NCBI GenBank assembly: GCA_001771815.1
Contig: MEPU01000004.1
Location: 372,001-436,000 of the forward strand
From: Bdellovibrionales bacterium RIFCSPHIGHO2_01_FULL_40_29
Lineage (GTDB): Bacteria; Bdellovibrionota; Bdellovibrionia; Bdellovibrionales; Bdellovibrionaceae
Reading direction: 5' to 3'
Length of the DNA stretch: 64,000 bases
The notes under the pieces are model-generated. The model searched no databases. It was not told where the DNA came from and was given only the letters and a program-made list of their open reading frames with translations. The position numbers and the translations under genes were made by a program. This document shows, in pieces, positions 36,937 through 45,976 of this stretch (position 1 is the first letter of the stretch; every line of letters starts with the position of its first letter).

Positions 36937-37962
36937 TTACAAGCTCCTATTAACCTTATCTTTTTTTAGTAAATACTTTTGTTTTTTACTTTCAAAATTA
37001 CGCTCCCAATCTGCTGGCTCTTCGCTGTAACTTCCATCGACTGTCGCACTCATGTATTTTTTAAAAACATTGCTAAATGATATAAACGCACCTTTTTGCG
37101 GACCAAATACATTTTCCAAAGCCTTCTGATTCTGGACAAATGCTAAAAATAAGCTTTTATCCAATTGCGGCTGAAATCCCATTTTTTCTAATTCTCTGAA
37201 TGTGGAACCATCATTTGTTAATCCATCAAATGGCGCATCTGAATAAATAAACTGATCATTCTTCATATCACGCGTGATTAAATGAATTGTTTCGTGAGCT
37301 AGGTATTCAGGTCGCGCGTATAAATCCCAATAGTCTGGACTGACAGCATATTCATTGGGTACTGGCAATATAGTGATCGGATGAAATTTTAGTTTTTGAG
37401 TCATAAAGTAGTGTGCTAAATCACCAACATTTGATCTTGTTACTTTTGAAATACCTATTTTTTTATACAAATCAGTCTCATCTATAAAAACAGGTATAAT
37501 TTCAAAAGTAAAATCGATACCTAATCGATTTTGCGTGGACGACAACAATGTACTAATTGCTTTCATTTGCTTTTCAATTGTATTTTTCATTATGGGATTA
37601 TGAGCTAAGCTAACTGAGCCATTCTTTGTGTAAGATTTTATATTAAAAAAACTATCATCTGGTGGAAATTTAATATCAAGAGCTTGTGATTCTAAAAACT
37701 TATTTAACTCATTTTTTTCTTTTTCCGTTGTTAATGAAAAGTGATAAGCCCCCACAAAACCTATTCGTAACTGAACTTTCCATTGGCCTTTTTCATTAAT
37801 AATAACTTGCCCTGAAGAATGACTGATCTTGTCCATAGAAAATAATGTTTCAATTGGATAGCGCCCAACCAATTGCGGTTGGGGTTTTAAAGGATTTAGC
37901 TTTGCTTGAGCAAAAACAAGAGCAGAAAACAAAATATGTAAAATAAATATTTTCATAGCCAT
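36937..37962 (-). CDS. Secreted putative zinc metallopeptidase
   Basis: 341 residues. A signal peptide (FILHILFSALVFAQA) is followed by a mature protein of unknown family. The segment YLAHETIHLITRD at about residue 220 contains HExxH, the zinc-binding and catalytic motif of metallopeptidases. A downstream Glu-rich segment (TNDGSTFRELEKMGF) could supply the third ligand. The N-terminal part is strand-rich. The start is ATG 37962 or ATG 37956; both have an acceptable ribosome site. It stands alone, between tRNA-Arg and the palindromic element. The peptidase call rests on one motif. Confidence 0.55.
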   Translation of the reverse strand: MAMKIFILHILFSALVFAQAKLNPLKPQPQLVGRYPIETLFSMDKISHSSGQVIINEKGQWKVQLRIGFVGAYHFSLTTEKEKNELNKFLESQALDIKFPPDDSFFNIKSYTKNGSVSLAHNPIMKNTIEKQMKAISTLLSSTQNRLGIDFTFEIIPVFIDETDLYKKIGISKVTRSNVGDLAHYFMTQKLKFHPITILPVPNEYAVSPDYWDLYARPEYLAHETIHLITRDMKNDQFIYSDAPFDGLTNDGSTFRELEKMGFQPQLDKSLFLAFVQNQKALENVFGPQKGAFISFSNVFKKYMSATVDGSYSEEPADWERNFESKKQKYLLKKDKVNRSL

Positions 37963-37987
37963 CCTGAATTCCTTGAACTTAAAAAAT

Positions 37988-38151
37988 AGAGCAATATCAA
38001 TTCCAGATTTAATGTAACTCCATGGAGATGACAGCCATTACCTGTCTAACTTTTTATCGCTGACTATTAACGTCTCTTAGTGATCCACTTTAGACAGTCT
38101 GACGGCTCAGTTCCTATTAATTCGCTTTAAATCTGGAATTGATATTGCTCT
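37988..38151. repeat. 164-bp palindromic element, MITE-like
   Basis: Perfect 25-bp terminal inverted repeats: AGAGCAATATCAATTCCAGA plus TTTAA at 37988-38012, and its exact reverse complement at 38127-38151. The interior is also partly self-complementary, with TGTCTAA facing TTAGACA and AGCC facing GGCT, so the whole element could fold into one long hairpin. It encodes no protein. A possible 5-bp direct repeat (ACTTA) flanks it, but not at the exact repeat ends. It sits between two divergent secreted-protein genes. Confidence 0.8.
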
Positions 38152-38232
38152 TACTTATCTTGATAAACCATTTTACTTTGAATAATTTGGGAAATAAATC
38201 CCACAAATTTGAAATGGAAACTCTAGGTATTT

Positions 38233-38619
38233 ATGAAAAAGATTTTTTTATCTCTGACCTTTACTCTCTGTTTAACTTCGACTGCTTTAGCTCAATCGCG
38301 AGCATGGTTTGATGCCGAATACTACAAAGGAAAAACAACAAGAGAAGAAGCTCAACCCAATCGAACAGATCTTAGAAACCATTCGGATTCTGATCAACAA
38401 AAACTATTAAGCTCTGGAATTCGTCTGCGCTTTGAGAAACATAACTACAGTAAACATTTTGATGTCCCCCTATTTTTTGACAAATTTGGAACACGTTTTG
38501 TTGCCTATATAACAAACCCATCTGGTGATAAGCTAATTACATGGGAAGCCTTAGATCGTTTAGTGAAAAGTATTCGCGATTACAATGGTGACAATACGGC
38601 ACGAGTAAAATCTAAATAG
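38233..38619 (+). CDS. Small secreted protein of unknown function
   Basis: 128 residues with a signal peptide (IFLSLTFTLCLTSTALAQ). The mature domain is charged and aromatic: AWFDAEYYKGKTTREE, LRFEKHNYSKHFDVPLFFDKF and DRLVKSIRDYN. There are no Cys or recognisable motifs in the mature part. The palindromic element lies 81 bp upstream and a vWA lipoprotein converges 22 bp downstream. I do not recognise a family. Confidence 0.6.
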   Translation: MKKIFLSLTFTLCLTSTALAQSRAWFDAEYYKGKTTREEAQPNRTDLRNHSDSDQQKLLSSGIRLRFEKHNYSKHFDVPLFFDKFGTRFVAYITNPSGDKLITWEALDRLVKSIRDYNGDNTARVKSK

Positions 38620-38641
38620 CGAATTCAGGCTTTGGTCCTAT

Positions 38642-39733
38642 CTACAAAGATTCATCTGAGCCTTTGATTAAGCAACCATATCTGACTTCAACAGTGCTGC
38701 CCTCGGTAACGGGCTCATTAAAGGTAATTGCAGTTTCCGCAAGTTTGTAATTCGAAACAACTTGGCCATTCACTGTGACATGAACAGAATTCATATACGG
38801 CGAACATTCTAAATTAACCACCTTAAGAGTATTTAAAATTTTATCTTTAAATAAAATTAAACTTTTTGTGTAGTCCGTATCGCAAATACTTCCAACTCCA
38901 CCGCCAGTTAAACTTGAAAGTTTATCGTAAAAAGTCCCTGAATAGGCCGTCGATTCTTGGCTTTGAGAAAATTCACAACTCATATCGTTTGGTTTAATTA
39001 TAATTGAATTGAAGGTGAAATTGACATTTCCCACTTTTTTTAGAATAGCTGCAAGACGAGACTCGGGTTTATCATCTTTTGTTAAAGGAAAAAAATGATT
39101 TAACTCTTCAGAGTTTTTGATTCTTGAGATATCACCACCCACAGAGGCTTCATCCTCATCTGAAATTAGTAAAACCGCAAAATTGGCACCGGCGCGATAG
39201 CAATCTGGATTTCGTTGCATATGATCCACTGTCGCACGCAATCCACGCTCATTTCCAGAGTTGGATCCCCCAATTGGAATCGCATCAAGTGTCCTTCTAA
39301 AAATGCTATCTAAGGAACTTTGACCACGAGAAATTACTTTTCTATTTTGCCCCATTGATACTTTCCAAGGTACGGCACGGCCATGTTCAAAACCTAAGCC
39401 TGAAGAGTATCCTTGCGTTGTGGTTAAACACATTTGCCATTGTAACCCACTGGTTTCAAGTAGACTTGTAAAATTGGAAAGCTTATCAGCTAATTTCATG
39501 ACATCGGCTTTCATTGACGAAGAATCATCAATAACAAGTAGCACGTCCAAATAAGGATTATCCTTTGCCGGATCAACAAAAACGGTTTTTACTTTTGAGA
39601 TAATTTGATCCCCATTTGATAATCCAGTTTGCGCATCTGGCACAGGTGCAAAATCAGAACGATTACATGCACTAATTAAAAATACTGAAAAAATTATTCC
39701 ATAATAGAAACATGATTTAATTCCTGACTTCAT
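38642..39733 (-). CDS. Lipoprotein with von Willebrand factor A domain
   Basis: 363 residues from ATG 39733; the frame extends to 39775 without signal-like sequence. The lipobox is VFLISACNRS. A vWA domain (about 55-270) opens with the metal-ion-dependent adhesion site VLLVIDDSSSM (DxSxS) and continues with FAVLLISDEDEASVGGD. The C-terminus is beta-rich. vWA lipoproteins commonly mediate adhesion or protein contacts at the cell surface. No chaperone or MoxR partner is nearby. Confidence 0.82.
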   Translation of the reverse strand: MKSGIKSCFYYGIIFSVFLISACNRSDFAPVPDAQTGLSNGDQIISKVKTVFVDPAKDNPYLDVLLVIDDSSSMKADVMKLADKLSNFTSLLETSGLQWQMCLTTTQGYSSGLGFEHGRAVPWKVSMGQNRKVISRGQSSLDSIFRRTLDAIPIGGSNSGNERGLRATVDHMQRNPDCYRAGANFAVLLISDEDEASVGGDISRIKNSEELNHFFPLTKDDKPESRLAAILKKVGNVNFTFNSIIIKPNDMSCEFSQSQESTAYSGTFYDKLSSLTGGGVGSICDTDYTKSLILFKDKILNTLKVVNLECSPYMNSVHVTVNGQVVSNYKLAETAITFNEPVTEGSTVEVRYGCLIKGSDESL

Positions 39734-39946
39734 ATTCTTGCCCCGCCTATTATTGATCAATGGTGTCAAACACAAGACTGTTATCGGGCATACAAACTGA
39801 TTCTTTGAATAAATTAGAAATATTTTTTAAAAAAGGAATTATTCAAGATCAAAGTCTTGGTCTATACCCTTTAGCCAATGGACAGAATCCAAAGAATGAT
39901 CAGAGTTTAAGGTATGAAACGCACTTTGCCACAAGGAGGGCTTAAA

Positions 39947-40660
39947 ATGAGATCAACTTTAACCTACGACCTGCCAACCAGACTTTTCCACTGGCTTTTT
40001 TCCGGCCTATTTTTGTTGTCCTTTGCCATTGCTAAAATAGTGGATGATGATTCGATTATTTTCACCTATCACATGCTCATGGGCCTGATTTTAGGAGGCC
40101 TTGTGCTATGGCGCATTGTTTGGGGCTTTTTTGGATCAAAACACGCCAGATTTTCGGGTTTTAATCTAAACCCCCTAGATCTTAAAGACTACTTCCTTGG
40201 GATTCTGTCAGGTTCAAAAAAGCGCTGGTCAGGGCATAACCCCGCATCGAGTTGGGCTGCTATCACCATGTTTGCGCTGGGATTGGGATCGGCCATAACT
40301 GGTTACTTGATGTCGACAGGTAATAAAGAAACCTTTGAAGATATTCATGAATTTATGGCCAACACTTTTATTGTTGTCGTGATTCTGCACATTGCTGGCG
40401 TGCTTCTTCACTCTATTCGTCATCAAGATAAAATTGCACTCAGCATGGTTGATGGAAAAAAAGAGTTCACTGAAAATAGTGAACCCATTCCCTCTTCACG
40501 GCCTTTTGCTGCATCGCTATTGATAGCACTTGTATTGGCTGCAGGCATTTATCTTTACAAAAATTTTGATTCACAAAATGGAACCCTGCAGCTGCTTGGA
40601 CAAACACTACAACTTGGAGAAGACCAAAATGATAATGGAGAAGATGATGATGACGATTAG
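39947..40660 (+). CDS. Cytochrome b561-family membrane protein with acidic tail
   Basis: 237 residues from ATG 39947, which follows AAGGAGG by 8 nt. Four membrane helices carry haem-ligand His candidates: LPTRLFHWLFSGLF, FTYHMLMGLILGG, FEDIHEFMANTF and VVVILHIAGVLLHS. This matches the bacterial di-haem b561 family. A fifth helix (LLIALVLAAGIYLY) and a very acidic end (DQNDNGEDDDDD) follow. It transfers electrons between quinol and an unknown acceptor. It heads an apparent operon with the LuxR-type protein and the P-type ATPase. Confidence 0.85.
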   Translation: MRSTLTYDLPTRLFHWLFSGLFLLSFAIAKIVDDDSIIFTYHMLMGLILGGLVLWRIVWGFFGSKHARFSGFNLNPLDLKDYFLGILSGSKKRWSGHNPASSWAAITMFALGLGSAITGYLMSTGNKETFEDIHEFMANTFIVVVILHIAGVLLHSIRHQDKIALSMVDGKKEFTENSEPIPSSRPFAASLLIALVLAAGIYLYKNFDSQNGTLQLLGQTLQLGEDQNDNGEDDDDD

Positions 40661-40684
40661 TAATTCATTGTGTAGCCTCATTTT

Positions 40685-41197
40685 ATGAATAGAAACGAAC
40701 GTATCGTCATTATTGCTATACTTGCCATTGTTACACTAATGGTGGTTCTGGATCTACTGACAGACTCAACAGAAGGCGTTCCTATTTGGCATGTTCTCGT
40801 CGAAGGCGGGGCTGGTTTTGCTGCCTTGTTTGGAATTTTTTATTTCATGAAGGGGTCTTACAATCTTCAGCACAAACTTTCAGATTCTCTCACTGAAAAT
40901 ATCAAACTTAAACAAGAAGCTGATGATTGGAAAACGGAGGCTCAAAAATATATCGAAGGCCTCTCCAAATCCATTGATCTCCAACTGACTAAGTGGAACT
41001 TGTCCAACGCCGAAAAAGAAGTGGCCCTTTTGCTATTAAAGGGTCTTTCGTTAAAAGAAATTGCCAGTATTCGAAATACCACTGAAAAGACAGCCAGCGT
41101 GCAATCTATCTCGATATATTCAAAGTCGGGATTATCTGGGCGATCCGAGCTTGCCGCTTTTTTTCTCGAAGATCTCTTGCAACCACAAACAGTGTGA
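40685..41197 (+). CDS. Membrane-anchored LuxR-type DNA-binding protein
   Basis: 170 residues. Two N-terminal membrane helices (about 7-25 and 36-55) are followed by a coiled-coil-like linker (about 58-95) and a C-terminal helix-turn-helix (about 104-165; LSNAEKEVALLLLKGLSLKEIASIRN, then SVQSISIYSKSGLSGRSEL). It lacks a receiver domain, so the signal probably comes through the membrane segment. Lying between cytochrome b561 and an ion pump in one transcript, it may sense membrane or redox state; this is inferred. Confidence 0.8.
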   Translation: MNRNERIVIIAILAIVTLMVVLDLLTDSTEGVPIWHVLVEGGAGFAALFGIFYFMKGSYNLQHKLSDSLTENIKLKQEADDWKTEAQKYIEGLSKSIDLQLTKWNLSNAEKEVALLLLKGLSLKEIASIRNTTEKTASVQSISIYSKSGLSGRSELAAFFLEDLLQPQTV

Positions 41198-41203
41198 TGA
41201 AGT

Positions 41204-43696
41204 ATGAGACAAATTTCTTTCCAAAACCTAAAAGGTCTTAGCAAAACTTCTAATGGACTGACTCAGCAAGAAGTGCTGAGTCAGCAAAATAAGTTTGGAA
41301 AAAATGTAATCGTAGAAGTCTCATCCAATCGACTTCTTGAAATTCTCAAAGAAACATTTCATGATCCCATGATCTGGTTTTTAATTGGAATTGGTATCGT
41401 TTTTTTTGTAATTGGCCAAAAAAGTGAGGGCATCACTCTCTTTGTCGCCATACTACCACTGACTTTGATGGATGCCTTTCTCCACTGGCGAACTCAAGCG
41501 TCAACATTAGGACTTAAAAGTAATCTGACGACAAGAGTATTTGCAATTCGTAGTGGGCACGAAATTGAAATTGATTCAAAGGAACTTGTTCCTGGCGATC
41601 TATTAAAGTTATCAACCGGAATTTTTATTCCTGCCGATGGAGTCATTGAGGACGCTCACGAAATTCAAATTGATGAATCCGTTTTAACAGGCGAGACTTT
41701 TCCAATTCAAAAAATAAAGTATCAATTCAATCCCTTCAGTCAAACTGAAAAACCGGAAGTCCCTATTAACTCCGAGTCATTAGCTTTTGCGGGCACTCGT
41801 GTCCTGACCGGAAATGGACTTCTTAGGATACTTTTCACAGGTTTAAATACTTCATATGGTGAAATCGTTCAGTCTGTATCACAAATGCCTCATGAGCGAA
41901 CTCCGTTGCAAGTTTCCATTGGAAATTTAGTTAAGAATCTTATCTATGTAGCAGCTGGATTTTGTCTTTTACTAGCAGGTCTCCGAATTTATCAAGGTCA
42001 TGGCTGGCTGGACGCGCTACTTAGTGCTGCCACATTAGCAATTGCAGCCATTCCAGAAGAATTTCCTATAGTTTTCACATTTTACTTAGGAGTTGGTATT
42101 TATCGACTGGCTCAAAAACAAGCTCTGGTTCGCAGAGCTGTATCCGTCGAAAATATTGGTCGCATTACTCAGATATGTACTGACAAAACCGGCACAATGA
42201 CAACGGGTGAACTTGTACTTACTCATATTGACTCAACATCTTCGAAAAATGAAGAAGACGTTTTGGTGGTTAGCGCCCTATCCAGTAATTCCGAAAGTGC
42301 TGACCCTGTTGATATTGCCATTCTTAAAAAGACTCTCGCTCAAAACATAAACTTACCGCAAGCTACAAAGCGCTTTCCCTTCACCGAGGATCGCAAACGG
42401 GAATCTGCTTTTGCTGAAATTGATGACCAACATACAATCTTAACCAAGGGCGCACCCGAAACAATTTTAAATTTGACCCAAATGACCCATGAACAAAAAG
42501 AATTTTGGATTAATAAAACAATTCAATGGGCCAAAGATGGCCACAAAGTTCTAGCGTGTGCAAAAAAATATTTAAGTGTTGATGAGTTCAAGGCCGGCCA
42601 AGAACTCAATTCAGGTTTTGAATTTATGGGACTTTTAGCATTTGAAGATCCCCCAAGACAAGAAGTCGCTGAGGCAGTTGAATATGCCTCTAAAAATCAA
42701 ATCAAAGTGCTCATGCTAACTGGTGACCATCCCGAAACCGCAGCTGCCATTGGACGCGAAGTAGGATTGGGGCGAGGAAATCCAGTCGTGGTATCTGCAG
42801 AACTCCAGCCGAATAAATTTGATGCTGAGTATTTTGAATTAAATCCTAAATTCTTAAAATCAATTGATATCGTAGCCCGATGCACTCCACTTCAAAAACT
42901 TCAAATAGTTGATGCTCTAAAACGATCTGGTGAAATCGTTGCTGTTACTGGCGACGGCGTTAACGATGTCCCTGCACTGAAGGCGGCTGACATTGGCATT
43001 GCTATGGGGCGAAGAGGTTCTCGAAGTGCAAAAGAAGTTTCTTCGATTATTTTAGGAGATGATAATTTTAAAACAATTATTGCCGCGATTATGGAAGGCC
43101 GACAGCTCTTTTCTAATCTTAAAATAAGTTTTGAATATTTATTGCTAATCCATATTCCATTCGTAATGACTGCAGCGGCAGTGCCTCTTCTGGGCTATGA
43201 TCTCGTCTACTTGCCTGTGCATATTGTTTGGTTAGAACTAATCATTCATCCAACCGCAATTTTGGCATTCCAAGCTATGGCATCGCCCAAGACGACAAAA
43301 TCAACCAGTCAATTTTTCCAGAAATCTGATATTTTTCGTCTGGCCATTTTTGGCGGCGGATTAGCCTTTGCGATAGGGTTTATTTTTATTTCGAGCATTC
43401 AAGAAAATCCAGACGTGGGATTTGCCAGAGCAAAGGTCATGATTATGTTATCTATTTGGAGCGCATCTCTTGTTATTTACAGTACTCGTCTTCAAACGCT
43501 ATCTTCGAAATTAGTTGTTGGCGGAACCCTAGCTTCTCTTCTACTTATTCAACAAAGTAGTGCCGCCTCCATCCTTCAAATTGTAAGCTTGTCAGGTAAA
43601 AATTGGATCGAAGCTATAGCCACTACTCTAATTTTTGTTGCTGCAGTATCAGTGTACGATTTTGTCCGTAAAAAAATACAATCGTCAAATATTTGA
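41204..43696 (+). CDS. Cation-transporting P-type ATPase
   Basis: 830 residues with full P-type architecture: cation-ATPase N-terminal segment, actuator LTGET (162-165), phosphorylation Asp327 in CTDKTGTMTT, nucleotide-binding KGAPE, and TGDGVNDVPALKAADIGIAMG. About ten membrane helices are present. The M4 motif is PEEFP (284-288), not the PEGLP of typical Ca-ATPases, placing it in a less characterised P2-like group. The ion cannot be named. It begins 6 bp after the LuxR-type gene. CtpF-type pumps of this superfamily belong to dormancy regulons in mycobacteria. Confidence 0.92.
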   Translation: MRQISFQNLKGLSKTSNGLTQQEVLSQQNKFGKNVIVEVSSNRLLEILKETFHDPMIWFLIGIGIVFFVIGQKSEGITLFVAILPLTLMDAFLHWRTQASTLGLKSNLTTRVFAIRSGHEIEIDSKELVPGDLLKLSTGIFIPADGVIEDAHEIQIDESVLTGETFPIQKIKYQFNPFSQTEKPEVPINSESLAFAGTRVLTGNGLLRILFTGLNTSYGEIVQSVSQMPHERTPLQVSIGNLVKNLIYVAAGFCLLLAGLRIYQGHGWLDALLSAATLAIAAIPEEFPIVFTFYLGVGIYRLAQKQALVRRAVSVENIGRITQICTDKTGTMTTGELVLTHIDSTSSKNEEDVLVVSALSSNSESADPVDIAILKKTLAQNINLPQATKRFPFTEDRKRESAFAEIDDQHTILTKGAPETILNLTQMTHEQKEFWINKTIQWAKDGHKVLACAKKYLSVDEFKAGQELNSGFEFMGLLAFEDPPRQEVAEAVEYASKNQIKVLMLTGDHPETAAAIGREVGLGRGNPVVVSAELQPNKFDAEYFELNPKFLKSIDIVARCTPLQKLQIVDALKRSGEIVAVTGDGVNDVPALKAADIGIAMGRRGSRSAKEVSSIILGDDNFKTIIAAIMEGRQLFSNLKISFEYLLLIHIPFVMTAAAVPLLGYDLVYLPVHIVWLELIIHPTAILAFQAMASPKTTKSTSQFFQKSDIFRLAIFGGGLAFAIGFIFISSIQENPDVGFARAKVMIMLSIWSASLVIYSTRLQTLSSKLVVGGTLASLLLIQQSSAASILQIVSLSGKNWIEAIATTLIFVAAVSVYDFVRKKIQSSNI

Positions 43697-43706
43697 AAAA
43701 TAATCC

Positions 43707-44387
43707 TTACAAGTTCTTCAATCGCATCTTTAAAATCTCACCCCACTTCGGTGAAATGGGAGCTTGTTCATCGAGTTCATTCTGAACATGCACACGAACG
43801 GGATAACTGTCTGTATGTAAATACTTAACATACGCCTGATCTTTAAATTTTGAAATCACCACCTGAGCAAAATACTGACCCTCCCAAGCTTGCTGATAAG
43901 TGTCGCTTCCTTGGGGAAATGCCTCGGCAGCAAGCATGGCCAATTCGCGATGGTCACCATACTGGCCATCTTTATCGAATAGGAAAACGGTCGCATTTTT
44001 CACGTTGCCATCATCAAGTCTGACAGCAACGGCAAATTCCAATGCCTTGTAACCCTGAGTCCCCGTGTCCGTTTCTTTTAAATAGTCCTTCGCTTTCCAG
44101 TTTACAAATTCTTCAACGCTGTCGAATCTAAAATCTTTTAAGTATTTAAGCCCATCGACGAAGTTTTCAAAGGTTATTTCATGAGGCTCATCACCCAGTA
44201 CTTCTTTCTCTTCGGAAAGCAGTCTCAAGGCCAGCTTATACTCAGTATCGGTTTTTGATCCACTCCATGTGACTTGTGGGGTCACTATTGGGGCTCCACT
44301 GTCAAAATTAAAGACATCCTTGCAGAGTAAATTACCTCCAGCCCAGGATACTTGCGATATGATAAGTAAAATAGCGAAGATTCTCAT
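43707..44387 (-). CDS. Secreted protein of unknown function
   Basis: 226 residues from ATG 44387 (MRIFAILLIISQVSWAG, a clear signal peptide); the longer frame up to 44444 is unlikely. The mature part is mixed alpha-beta with one Cys (LLCKDVF) and repeated acidic-aromatic segments such as FRFDSVEEFVNWKAKDYL and VFLFDKDGQYGDHREL. No family recognised. It converges with the P-type ATPase (10-bp gap). Confidence 0.62.
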   Translation of the reverse strand: MRIFAILLIISQVSWAGGNLLCKDVFNFDSGAPIVTPQVTWSGSKTDTEYKLALRLLSEEKEVLGDEPHEITFENFVDGLKYLKDFRFDSVEEFVNWKAKDYLKETDTGTQGYKALEFAVAVRLDDGNVKNATVFLFDKDGQYGDHRELAMLAAEAFPQGSDTYQQAWEGQYFAQVVISKFKDQAYVKYLHTDSYPVRVHVQNELDEQAPISPKWGEILKMRLKNL

Positions 44388-44526
44388 AATGCTTGAACAT
44401 AGCAATTCCGGTACCGATTCGCTCGTCAATTTTTTAGACAGCACTTCCTTATTTACAATCTACTTTGTATACCCAGGAAAACCACTTCCAACAATGGTAC
44501 TCTCGAATGAACAAGCCGAGGTCATT

Positions 44527-45495
44527 ATGAAATTAAATTTAGTTCTATTCACTCTTTTATGTTCTTTTAATAGTTTTGCTGGGAATGGAAAAATTGAACT
44601 CAAAAACTCTGAACTTCAGGTTAGCCTTCATCCTGATCGCTTCGCAGGCGCTATCGAATCCATCAAATGGAAAAACAAAGAATTTATTAATATTTTTGAT
44701 CATGGACGACAACTTCAGTCTGCAATACAAATCGATGGTTATGGTGAATGCCACAACCCCACAGAAGCCGGCTCATCACACGATGGAAACAGCTCAAAAA
44801 CAACATCGGTCCTGACTTACTCAAGCAAGTATTCAGATTCTAAACTTCTGGTGCAAACTCAAATGGCACAATGGAGCTTCAATCGACTGACGGGCGCCTG
44901 CAAAAAAGGACTCGATGAGCGTGTGAAAAATCCACTGTCACAACATTACTTAAATAAAACAATTGAGATAGGGCATAACAATGATCCCCAAATTATAAGA
45001 ATAAGTTTAACATTTGCGTCGCTCGAGACATTAGTTAGTAAAAATATTCTTTTTGAACTTCTCACAGGATATTTAAATTCAGAGTTTGATCAGTTTTATT
45101 TTTTAAAAGATTCTGAAATTTTAAAACCTGAAAAATTCAACGATATTTCAGGAAATGGATTTCCAGCTGGTTCTTTTCAAACGTCCAGTCAAACTCCAAT
45201 AATCCAAGCTGACCGTTCAGGGGATTATGCGATGGGTATTTATTTTCCACAAGATCAGAATAAAAATTGTTGGGGACAATTCCAAGGGTATGTGATGTAC
45301 AAGTTTAATCTTGGTGGACATGGTTCAAACGGGAATGCCACCAACAAATGGTCCTTGGCGTATAATGAAAACCTCAAATCCAGCTGCTTTAAAAAAGAAG
45401 AAGGCTATTTGAAAAGAACATTTGAAGTCTATCTTGTCGTGGGTGATCTAAAGTCAGTACACCAAAAATTAAAAAACCTTACTGGAGCTAACTGA
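44527..45495 (+). CDS. Secreted beta-rich protein, possibly sugar-related
   Basis: 322 residues from ATG 44527, which follows a GAGGT ribosome site; the open frame begins earlier but without signal-like sequence. A signal peptide (NLVLFTLLCSFNSFAG) is followed by a strand-rich protein. The segment SIKWKNKEFINIFDHGRQLQ and then GYGECHNPTEAGS resembles proteins with a galactose-mutarotase-like beta-sandwich. No catalytic pair can be named, so this is a fold-level guess only. The next gene is 80 bp downstream. Confidence 0.58.
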   Translation: MKLNLVLFTLLCSFNSFAGNGKIELKNSELQVSLHPDRFAGAIESIKWKNKEFINIFDHGRQLQSAIQIDGYGECHNPTEAGSSHDGNSSKTTSVLTYSSKYSDSKLLVQTQMAQWSFNRLTGACKKGLDERVKNPLSQHYLNKTIEIGHNNDPQIIRISLTFASLETLVSKNILFELLTGYLNSEFDQFYFLKDSEILKPEKFNDISGNGFPAGSFQTSSQTPIIQADRSGDYAMGIYFPQDQNKNCWGQFQGYVMYKFNLGGHGSNGNATNKWSLAYNENLKSSCFKKEEGYLKRTFEVYLVVGDLKSVHQKLKNLTGAN

Positions 45496-45507
45496 CACCA
45501 CAAAAAC

Positions 45508-45523
45508 TGGAATACGAATTGCT
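45508..45523 (+). promoter_or_regulatory. Candidate sigma-54 promoter for the repeat protein gene
   Basis: TGGAAT-ACGAA-TTGCT. The GG and GC are 10 bp apart with a perfect -12 half, and the -24 half has two mismatches to TGGCAC. The site ends 53 bp before ATG 45576. Confidence 0.45.
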
Positions 45524-45575
45524 ATCTAGCCAGTTACAAAGAATTTGGTGTCAAAAAATTCATAAGGAGAATCAA

Positions 45576-45932
45576 ATGAAGAGAATTATTTTAGCAATTG
45601 CAGCTTGCATCGGTCTTAGCTCTATTGCCTCTGCAGATCAGTGGTATGGAGATCGCGCTTATATAAGATGCAATCCAGATGTTCAACGCGCCATTTACGA
45701 TCGGCGAGTGACTTCTGCATACGATCACTACATGAGATATGGCCAGTCTGAAAATAGAGTCACAGACGGAAGATGCTCCGCCTACGATGCTCCTTACTGG
45801 TTTGTTGAACAATGCTATCTTCTGAGAAATCCAGATGTTCGCTCTGCACTCCGAGGTGGAGATTTTCTTTCAGGATGGCACCACTACCGTGTTCACGGTC
45901 AGTACGAAAACAGAGCTATCGAGTGTAAATAA
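45576..45932 (+). CDS. Secreted protein made of two NPDV/HYxxxGQxENR repeats
   Basis: 118 residues from ATG 45576, behind AAGGAG; the upstream frame to 45519 is not signal-like. After the signal peptide (IILAIAACIGLSSIASA) the mature protein is two copies of a roughly 35-residue unit. Each starts with a Tyr, then NPDV, and ends with HYxxxGQxENR (NPDVQRAIYDRR...HYMRYGQSENRV; NPDVRSALRGGD...HYRVHGQYENRA). This unit occurs in other surface or secreted bacterial proteins, where it appears beside carbohydrate-active domains; its role is unknown. Four or five Cys could bridge the units. Confidence 0.75.
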   Translation: MKRIILAIAACIGLSSIASADQWYGDRAYIRCNPDVQRAIYDRRVTSAYDHYMRYGQSENRVTDGRCSAYDAPYWFVEQCYLLRNPDVRSALRGGDFLSGWHHYRVHGQYENRAIECK

Positions 45933-45938
45933 TTTGTA

Positions 45939-45966
45939 AAAGGCTTAGATACTCATCTAAGCCTTT
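45939..45966. terminator. Bidirectional hairpin terminator
   Basis: Perfect 12-bp stem AAAGGCTTAGAT/ATCTAAGCCTTT with a 4-nt loop between two convergent genes. T-rich sequence follows on both strands (CACTTTTTAT on plus; TTACAAATTA after the stem on minus). Confidence 0.85.
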
Positions 45967-45976
45967 CACTTTTTAT

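Noticed and set aside
39760-39945. 61-residue frame upstream of cytochrome b561
   Set aside because: Overlaps the start of the vWA lipoprotein on the other strand, has no ribosome site and no protein-like pattern.
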